Shown piece by piece: positions 55,775 through 64,000 of a stretch of 64,000 bases of DNA. Source of the stretch: Aspidapion aeneum. Lineage: Eukaryota; Arthropoda; Insecta; Coleoptera; Brentidae. The position numbers were made by a program, and so were the translations under genes. Numbering within the stretch: the first letter of the stretch is position 1; each line of letters begins with the position of its first letter. The DNA lies in the NCBI GenBank assembly GCA_963576565.1, contig OY755039.1:27356602-27420601 (forward strand), read 5' to 3'. A model generated the notes under the pieces. It was not told the origin of the DNA. It ran no database searches and worked only from the letters and a program-made list of their open reading frames with translations.

Positions 55775-55894
55775 GACGACACGACGATAGGTCAAAATAC
55801 ACCCCAAATAACACATTTTCGGCGTTATCTCAAACAGAATTTTTTCGTCGAAAACAATACCTTCTCTAGCCATTGCGGTGGGCTAGGAAGGTAA
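55349..55894 (+). repeat. Family B microsatellite-bearing repeat, copy B4
   Basis: A full copy: AAATAAATGGATCCATGACG, TACCTTCCTAGCTAGCC (55375-55391), CCTTGAAAACACTTTTTTGT, AAAAACCGCATATTGATGCG, AAATCGGTTTAGTGGTTTAG, ATCGTGTTACGGGCAG, (CA)n at about 55733-55770, ACACGACGATAGG, GGCGTTATCTCAAA, and a terminal CTAGCC/GGCTAG hairpin (55866-55887) followed by GAAGGTAAAA. Confidence 0.85.
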
Positions 55895-56339
55895 AAATAA
55901 AACATTTATGTGACGTCCATAACGCTTACCCCGCCTCAAGCGGAACCTCTAAATACTTATAATGAATTTAATTAAAATAAACAAAATGAAACCATAACTC
56001 CTACTTTTAAGTGCTGCGCGTAATGCTCAACGTACGTCTGTCAAATCCTGGGCATGCGCACAATGCAATAACGTACGATACGTCGAGATACGTGTCGTGG
56101 CTTATAACTTCTAATGTTAATACGTGTTTGGCCTTATTTTACAATTTGCAATAAGTCTCTAATGGCAGTACCTACACAACAAAATATTATTATCATTATT
56201 AATATTATCTCTTGATGTTTAGGAGCAACAGAGTTTATTTTGATTTGTTTTACATACATATAGGGTCGTCCAAGAAATTCGTTTGTTTTAGCTTAAATAC
56301 GTTATTTTTTCCTTTATTAATAAACACTCTATCTAATTT
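55895..56339. other. No gene recognised
   Basis: Spacer with ACGTACG/CGTACGT words at about 56030-56090. No gene is seen. Confidence 0.35.
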
Positions 56340-57420
56340 ATATCTATCTATCTATTTGGCCTTCTTCGTTGCATCTTTGGGCATAGGCCTCTCGCAATAT
56401 CTTCCACTCTGTTTGTCACCCCCTACTTCTTTTATTTTCCCAAAATCTCCAGTTTACAATACATTTGTTCCATCGATCGTCTTTCTGACTGATATTATTA
56501 CCAGTAAATTTTCATTTTAATTTTCTACTTCTCCTTTGACATCCCTTACTTATGTTTTATTTCTTCTCCATTCCTTTTTCTATCTGTTAGCTTTAAATAT
56601 AACATTTGTCTTTCCATTGATCTTTGGACTTTTGTTACCTTATCCATGAGGTACTGAGGATATTATTAATTTTTTAACTTACTTTACCGAATGCTACCCA
56701 GGCCAATTTTACTCGTCTCTTGATTTCAGCTGCTTGGTTTTCTGTTTTTAGTTTAATAATTTGTCCCAGGTATATTCCTGTACTTGTTCTATTTTGTCTT
56801 GGTTTATTCTGATCATGATATTTATATCTGTGTTTGTAATGATTTTAGTTTTACGGTAGTTCATACTTAAACCGATATTTTTAGCTGATGTATCCAGTTT
56901 TTCCAGCATTTTTATCAGGCCTTCTTTCTTATCTGTTATTAAGGTTTAATTATTGTCCGCTTATTTTGATGCCTTTTCATCACAATCTAAGTTTTTAAAA
57001 ACATCTTCTAGGGCCTGGTTAAATAGTTAGTCTAAGACCTCTTTTTATGCGGATTGGCTGGGGTCCTTCGTGAATTGATTGATGTTGTTGCGTCGCTATA
57101 TATGTTGGCTATTAAGTCATGTGTATCTGTAATCTATTCGGCTATTAATTATAGATGCTTTTGATGCCCAATGCTCTATGGTATGAAAAGCTTTTACAAA
57201 GTCTTTAAACTCAATACATAGTAGAACGATGTATCTAGCCGTTGGCTCGTTCTCTTAGGATTTTCATGGTTAATTGGTGGTCAACTGTACTGAAACCTTT
57301 CCTGACTGCTTGTTCTTTTGATTGATATCAGTCAAATTTTGTTGTTAGTCTATCTGTTAATATTTTCGTGAAAAGCTTATAAATTTCATTGAGGAGTGTT
57401 ATCTATTTTAAACAGGGTCT
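56340..57420 (-). pseudogene. RTE-like LINE relic, family 2, copy iv
   Basis: Minus strand, (GATA)n-type tail at about 56341-56357. The sequence is collinear with copy ii up to the block for NYRPITLPN (near 57395), including CTGGGACAAATTATTAAACT (rc, about 56750-56772) and the catalytic-Asp region (about 57190-57215). Frames are broken throughout. The 5' end is truncated near 57420. Confidence 0.8.
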
Positions 57421-57844
57421 TATTATTATATTGCAAAATATTTTCGATGGATGGCCATATAACCCCAAATTTATTGTTGCCTTGGCTGCCTCTTACCGGA
57501 CATGACTTCTGTCAGTTTATTATTAATACTTTTGTATTCGTATACGGTACAAGTTTATCGAAGGTCAATAAAAAAATACAGACCACGACCCTGAAAAAAT
57601 GAGCTGATATCTCGGGGCCCTATTTTACGTTGGGACTTATGGGAGGATCGAGCTTTTTTTCACGATATTTTCACATCTTAATATTACACTTAACGTTTGT
57701 GAGAATGAAAGGTTTTTTAGGACTGGCTACTAGATTGACGTTGTCACGTTGTATTATAACATTTGTTTATTTTTTGGTTTATATGACTATTTTGCGCAAT
57801 AAAATTAACTTAAGGTCCAAGAAACCCCCTGTTTGAAGTTTCAA

Positions 57845-58760
57845 AACAAAATTGTACTACAAAAAAAAGTTTTTTGATGTTTTTTGTTCTTTTTCGATAA
57901 TAAATTCCTCTCCATGTACTTCTATGTCTCTCCTCGGAGAGGCTGACAGATGTTTGGGTCTCGTTTCCTGCAGAATTCCCCTGTAATGTTCTGTCCATTG
58001 TTTTGGTTTGATGATGTTTACTTTTTCTTTTGTTGGGGTTTTTACCGTAGAAATGAATTTCTATACTTCAGAACTCTGCTTGCATTTTACATGAGTATGT
58101 ATATCGTGGCATTTGCGCTCGAACATTTCTTTTTTTCCATGAGTATCAAATTTCTTAGCTGTGTTCTGCTTTCTCTGTAGATATCTAGGTCTCTTTGCTC
58201 TTTAATACTGAGCCATTTCAAGTATATGCGTTTTTTTTTCTTCACCATTTCCTGTATTTCCTCGGTCCACCACATCTTATTGTTATTTCTATTACCTTGG
58301 TATCCAACAGCTTCTTTGTTTGCTTCCTTTAAGCTTTTTACTATGTCTGTATATATCTCTTCAAATGAATTTTGTATTTATTAATTCTTCATCCAATCGT
58401 TTCTGATACAATCCTTGCATACTTTCTATTTAGAGACTTCTAAAGTTGTATTTTTGATTTTCTTCGATGCATTCTAGGCTTTCATTTTCTCCAATAATTT
58501 CGTCTCTATTTGTTTTTCTTAAAGAGAATAATATTTTTGCTTTTACCAGATGGTGGTCAGATCCACAGGTAATACCTGCTCGCACATCATACCACTTTAG
58601 TTTCGAGTGTTGTCCACCTATAGCATAATCAATGATTGATTTAAGATTTCTTGTTGGCTGAATCCAGATATCGATGAATATCCTTATGTTTAAAAAATAC
58701 ATTATATATTTTTAGGTTGTGGGTTTCCCACAATTGCATCAACCTCTCTTTTAATAAAGC
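57845..58760 (-). pseudogene. RTE-like LINE endonuclease-RT linker relic
   Basis: Minus strand: IWIQPTRNLKSIIDYAIGG and RAGITCGSDHHLVKAKILF (endonuclease end with the SDH motif, about 58540-58670), then MWWTEEIQEMVKKKKRIYLK (about 58215-58275) and, across breaks, RDIEVHGEEF-like text toward 57900. It holds the part of an RTE-like ORF that copies i-iv of family 2 lack, so it may be from the same family, which I cannot prove. Confidence 0.75.
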
Positions 58761-59428
58761 CCTGTAAATTTTATTAAGCCACAAGGAATAGTTACATTAT
58801 TAAGTAAGTTTACAAGTCATTAAAAATGGTATGTTTTTGTTTATTGTTTACCATTTAAAAATTACAATAGAAAAACAGAATATCTAATTTTAACAGCTTT
58901 TGGTCAAAACAAAAAAAGATACAGGTTGTTTATTTTAAAGATTATTTTTGCTCCAAAACACGTACTCACAACAAACTGCAACGCTCTTAATAATTCCTTA
59001 ACGGATTTTTAGCCTAAAATGAAGCGGTACTCTAAAGAAAATTGGCATGTTCGTTTTACAAAAGTGGTTGCTCCAAAACTTCTGCAAGATCACTCTGGGC
59101 TGCTCGGTAACATTATAGATTGTACAATACTAACAAGAGTGAATCACTGTAGAAAAAAAAACGATACGATGTATGAATCGATAATGTTACAAGGATCCAT
59201 GACGTCATTATCTTCTCTCCCCTCTCGCGTCACTAATATATCGTGTATTTGACGAAAGCATATATGGAAAAATATCGAAAAACTGTTATAAAACTCACGG
59301 TACTGCGACGCTTTTCAAATTTAAAATATACACTTTTATTAAGAATGGTTTTTGGAAACGCAATTTTTTTGAAAAACATTTACAAAAAATAAATATTTTT
59401 GAAATTACCTCCCTGTCACTATTTTGGG
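58761..59428. other. No gene recognised
   Basis: A 77-codon plus frame at 59019-59252 shows no domain. Confidence 0.35.
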
Positions 59429-59825
59429 CATATACGTAATATTCCAATACTTCCTGTTATCGATTTACACAATGAGTGGCGTTTGATGCAAACATTGAGA
59501 ACTAAAAATACGCAAAATGCATAGATACCAAATTTACATAGATAGAGTTTTTGTCAATTGTGCGCCGATGATTTGACGTGACGAATACACGAATACAATA
59601 ATATGCATGTGTAAAAGTACAACCAATCAGGACATTTTATCTCAAGGACAGCCAAAAAGATAGACTTATGCGCATTGATATTACTATTTCAAATATGTTT
59701 GTATCATGCATCGTAAGATACCGTGGGACACCGATCAGGAGATTTTTTTCTTAAGGACCGCGAGAAGTTATGTTTCCGTCATGCATTGACAATTATCGTG
59801 GGTATTGGAATATTATGTATATATG
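59429..59825. mobile_element. TIR element, about 397 bp
   Basis: CATATACGTAATATTCCAAT at 59429 faces ATTGGAATATTATGTATATA near 59804-59825. The interior has two related direct segments (ATCAGGACATTTTATCTCAA at about 59626 and ATCAGGAGATTTTTTTCTTA at about 59735). Non-coding. Confidence 0.6.
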
Positions 59826-61008
59826 ATTTTGAGGCACTTAAATCGGTGTTAACCTAACTGGTAAATTTATATTAAATTTAAATATTTGCAAGGGTTATTT
59901 GCTGGACCCATAATCAACCTATTAAGAAATTAAACAGAAAGATAGTGGCGTTAATAGTTTTTTAAAAGAGGGTTGGCGTAGCACATTAAACAACTGACGG
60001 GAGCAGAAGAGTTTATTGACTTGAGAACAATTCTTGATAAACACAATCTGTTTACCCTGATTGTTGATGACCTACTTTTTTAAGTTACAGAGTCAACTAA
60101 ACTTTAACTAAAAAAATTTGCATGAATAAAATTTACCATTTAGTAAAAAAATTACTGCAAAAGCAGAATTAATCTAGGTAGTTCAGCAAGACAAGACATA
60201 GGATTTATAACTTTGATTTTTGCACCTTATTTTGATTTCTTTTCCTTGAAATCTTAAAAAATAAATAATTTCAAATTTACCTCTTCTCTCTACGAAAAAG
60301 AAAAATATAAAAACGAAAACTAAAAACAACAGAAAATAAGACGAATAAACAATAGAAATGTAATTAAGTTCCTTAATAGTTTAGTTTAGATTATAATCGA
60401 TATGAAACGAAAAAAAAAATGTTTAAAATAATTATATACACCGCAGAGGCTAGAAGCAGTCTATCAAAACAAAACGCCTGCTAGACGGACAAGCATAAAA
60501 TTTGGCATATTAAATAAGAACAAAAATTTAATCAATTTGACTGGAGGCCTTGTTTTAATTTATCGCCTGGGACTGTGTTGCATTCAAGGTCAGGGGCCAA
60601 CCTAACTTATTATTTTATATTTCCTTGCTACAATTATAAAAATAAATAATAACTTTTAATTATTTGATTTTTAGAAAATTTTTGCCAATTAAAAGTGGTA
60701 ATATGGTAATTGGCCGCTATCTTAAAATCCTCTTGATTTATACTATATATTTAATTTCCGATAATATCTTACTATAAGTGGAAAATTTGGTAATCTCTGC
60801 TTGGACAATAGATTAGTAGCCTTTTTATACTAGGATAGCTAGAATCAATCGCCCAGCTTTTTACCGAAAGTTTATGCCTTGCTGGGACGTTACAATACCA
60901 CCCATGTGCCTATGTGGGACTCGGACACACAAGATTCGTTGCGCACCCTGCCTCCGCGTGGTCAGTCCACTCATATAGCAAGCACTGAAGCTATATGCAC
61001 CATTAAAC
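59826..61008. other. No gene recognised
   Basis: Mostly AT-rich. A GC-richer patch at 60860-61008 includes overlapping frames on both strands without a recognisable domain. Confidence 0.35.
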
Positions 61009-63802
61009 GCGCTAAGGTAGTTGAGTATGCAAAATATGAGGACCGCACTTTGACAGTGGATTCCAGCTGAGAATAGGTCACAGATTAACGATCTGGATGT
61101 TGCCAAGCCAGGTTTTGGTCCAATTTTTTTTATTCCTTCTGCTCTTATATTCGAGTTCGAATTTCTGAAAATTTAACTATGTTGATGCCCTAAAGCCACA
61201 ATGACAGAGAAATTAATCAAAAATGTGTAAGAACTAATCTAAAAACAAAATTATATTAGTTTTTTAAATTTTAGCTGCAAAAACCCCCAAAAACCCCCCA
61301 GACCCCCAAAACGTAAAATTTTTAGGTTTTCTTCAAATTTTCTCAAAAATTAAGCTTCTTAGGGAAAAATATGTAACCGAACCTTTATTGTAGACAATAA
61401 AATTTCTTTTTTAACGATATACATGTCAGTGGCGTACGACCAAAGACAAACTCTCCAGCGGCAAATGCCCTATAGTCGGTTGTAGACAATAAATTTTCCT
61501 TTTAAACGGTGTATAACAAGGCAGGATTACTTACTCAAAAACTAAGCTTTTTAGGAAAAAAATTATTCTACACTTTATTGAAGAAAATAAAATTCCCTTT
61601 TTAACAGTATATAAGTTAGTGCAATTAGATTGACAGCAATAAGAAGCGTCCGTTCATTCAAAACCACATGTTTGTCACATGTTCTGTCCGATTATTTTAA
61701 AAATCAAGCCCTCTATCAAAAATTGTGCCCTTTAGTCGATTATAGGCAATTAGAAATTCCTTTTAAACACTGTACCACAAGGTAAGATTTATGTTCAGAA
61801 TAAAACTCACAGGCGTCCGTATATAAAATCAATTTTTACAAATCACCAAACAAATTAATTTTGTTACAGGTTTTATCCAATTTTCTTAGAAACTAAGCTC
61901 AATCAAAAGAGTGTTCTTAACTTTATTGCAGAAAATAAAATAAATTACCTTTCTAACGATATATAAGTTAGTAGGGTTTGATTGAAAAGCGACGTCCGTA
62001 AATGAGGGTCATTTAAAAAATAAATAAATAAAAACATTTTTGTCACCCGATTTTCCAAAAAACCAAGCTCTTTATCAAAAAATATCTCTTACACTTGATT
62101 GTAGAAAATAAAATTTCCTTTTAAACGATGTATAACAAGGTAAGAAAAGTTTAATTTTTAAAACATTGGGGACGCCCGTAAATTAAATCAATGTTTAAAA
62201 ATTACCAAACAAATTAAAATTTGAATCAGTGGCGGTAGTAGGCCATGCCCCCTTTACCCATTTAGCCGTACCCACAAAATTATGGCGCAGGATGTCGAGA
62301 AAAGGTGAGTAGGAGGGATCACTTTGCTGCTAGAACATCTTTTTTCGGAGGGAGTTTCATATATTTTTGTGGAGGGGGATTGGGAGGGAGGTTCGGGAGG
62401 TAGGAGGGGTGAAAAGACTATCAATGCAGATGATGGCTATAGTGTGGTGCTTCATTTGGTAATTTTAAAAAATTTATTTTATTTACGGACGCCCCTGAAA
62501 TTAAAAATATTTCTTATAAAAAGCCTAGTTTTTTTGGAAAATCGGGTGAAACATGTGACAAAAACGTTTTTATTTTTTTTTGTTTTATATGACCCTTATA
62601 TACGAACGTCGCTGCAGAGTTTGTCATTAACGAAAACTTACTGACTTGTATATCGGTAAAAAGGGAATTTTATTTTCTACAATAAAGTTTAAAACGCATT
62701 TTTTCCAGTTGGGCTTAGTTTCTGAGTAAATTTGATAAAACCTGTAAAAAATTAATTTGTTTGGTAATTTGTAAAAAATTATTTTATTTACGGACGCCTG
62801 TGAAGTTTTAATTTAAAGCTAAATCTTACTTTCTTATACAGCATTTAAAAGAAAATTTAATTGTCTACAATCGTCTATGGAACATGATTTTTGATAGAAA
62901 GCTTGGTTTTTAAGATAATCGGGTGAAACATGTGATCAACATGTGGTTTTTTAATTTTCTCAATAAACGGATGCCGCTGGAAAGTTTGGTATTAGTCAGA
63001 CCGCACTTGCTTACACATTATTAAAAAGACAATTTAATTTTCTACAATAAAGTATAATATTTTTCTCAAAAAGCTTAGTTTTTGAGAAAATTGAACAAAA
63101 GGTAAAAAAATTGGTTTATTAAGTTTAGTGATTTTTCAGAATTGATGTAATTTACGGACTACCCTAATTGTTATAAATAAAAACCATCTTACCTTGTTAC
63201 ACACCATTTTAATGAAAATTCCATTGTCTACAATTACCTATAGGACACAATTTTTGAAAAAGGGCTTAGTTTACAAGAAAATCGGGTAAATCATGTAATA
63301 AACATGTTTTTTAATTTTATTACATCGCCTCAATAAACGGACGGTGCCGGCGCTAAAGAGTTTGTCATTGGACGTACCGCACTGACTAATACATCGTTCA
63401 AAAGCTAATTTTATTGTCTATAATAAAGGTAATAACATATTTTTCCCTAAGAAGCTTAGTTTTTGAGAAAATTTGGAGAAACCCTCAAAATCTCAGGTTT
63501 TGGGGGTCTGGAGAGTTTTTGGGGGTTTTTGCAGCTAACATTTAACAAACTAATAAAACTCTATATCTAGGTTGGATTTTACACATTATTGATTAATTTT
63601 CCTGTCATTGTGGCTTTTAGGCGTCAACTTAGTTAAAATTTCAGAAATTCAAACACGACTATAAGAGAAGAAGGGATAAAAAAAAATTGGACCAAAACCT
63701 GGCTTGGCAACATCTAGATCGTTAATCTGTGACCTTTTGTCTGCTAGAATCCATTGCCAAACTGCGGTCCTCATATTTTGCATACTCAACCACCTACAGC
63801 GC
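61009..63802. mobile_element. 2.8-kb FB-like foldback with repeated units in its arms
   Basis: Left arm 61009-62216 and right arm 62454-63802 are inverted copies around a centre of about 237 bp. Outer parts match closely (GTTGAGTATGCAAAATATGA, GGTCACAGATTAACGATCT, TTGCCAAGCCAGGTTTTGGT, CTGCAAAAACCCCCAAAAAC). Inner parts are built from units of about 350-380 bp with AAACTAAGC, TTTATTGTAGA(C/A)AATAAAATT, ACGATATATAAGT, GGCGTCCGTAAAT and ACCAAACAAATTAATTTT. Unit starts are near 61541 and 61893 on the left and 62711, 63067 and 63449 on the right. Drosophila FB elements have this plan: long inverted ends made of tandem repeats. No transposase is visible, and a 106-codon frame at 62324-62644 is unconvincing. 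Confidence 0.85.
62217..62453. other. Centre of the 2.8-kb foldback
   Basis: Unpaired core between the arms, purine-rich at 62340-62410 (GGAGGGGGATTGGGAGGGAG). It begins with CAGTGGCGGTAGTAGG at 62226, which resembles a hAT-type terminus, but no matching end is seen. Confidence 0.6.
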
Positions 63803-64000
63803 CTGCACTATTGGCCAGAATGACATTTTCGCGATATGTCAGCAAACTTTTGTAAGGATAAAAGATGATTAAAATCTTCAAGATTTAACATTTCTTATTT
63901 TGAATTCAAATTTACCGCCATGCACCGCACGCCAACTGTGTTTGTCATGGCATTTGTTTATATGTGTGCATTGTCAAACTTTTTCGACTTTTTAATGATT
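63803..64000. other. No gene recognised
   Basis: Short terminal stretch of the window, without features I can name. Confidence 0.3.

Noticed and set aside
62324..62644. 106-codon frame in the 2.8-kb foldback
   Set aside because: It runs from the purine-rich centre into an arm; no domain is seen and composition follows the repeat.

Overview
This is an AT-rich stretch of an animal nuclear genome, almost certainly an arthropod and most plausibly an insect; a beetle is my guess, but nothing here fixes the order. I see no host protein-coding gene, rRNA or tRNA. Nearly everything that can be interpreted is transposable-element or satellite-like DNA, much of it nested. The relics are mariner and hAT transposase remnants, RTE-like and CR1/Jockey-like non-LTR retrotransposons, many short terminal-inverted-repeat (TIR) or foldback elements, and two families of microsatellite-bearing repeats.

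Layout. 0-5.4 kb: a decayed mariner (about 855-1706), GACA-microsatellite repeats (family A), a 230-bp direct duplication and a long TA tract. 5.4-8.1 kb: the best gene in the window, an RTE-type LINE with an uninterrupted 866-codon endonuclease/reverse-transcriptase frame and an 11-bp target-site duplication. 8.6-17 kb: a CA-microsatellite repeat (family B), small foldbacks, fragments of two more LINE families and a 746-bp TIR element. 17-24 kb: a LINE relic, then two degenerate repeat arrays containing nested palindromes and a 103-bp insertion with a clean 4-bp duplication. 24-30 kb: a hAT remnant with two likely short derivatives, another CR1/Jockey-like relic and a second family A copy. 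30.6-33 kb: a large inverted repeat built from TCGAA/CGTAAA motifs and a TIR element with perfect 36-bp ends. 33-37 kb: a mariner split by a second RTE LINE. 38.6-44 kb: foldbacks and a family B repeat split by a CR1-like LINE. 45-52 kb: LINE fragments, a hammerhead-ribozyme-like motif, a 648-bp foldback, a LINE split by a hAT-like MITE, and long MITEs. 55-59 kb: a fourth family B copy and two LINE fragments. 61.0-63.8 kb: a 2.8-kb palindromic structure whose arms contain repeated units of about 350-380 bp around a 237-bp centre, resembling Drosophila FB elements.

These sequences are not a pathway. The autonomous LINE frame at 5.4-8.0 kb could in principle supply enzyme to related copies; everything else looks dead or non-autonomous. 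The nesting gives relative ages: mariner before RTE LINE, family B before CR1-like LINE, RTE-like LINE before hAT MITE. The most interesting items are the 2.8-kb foldback, the hammerhead-like motifs, the helentron-like microsatellite families and the intact LINE reading frame.
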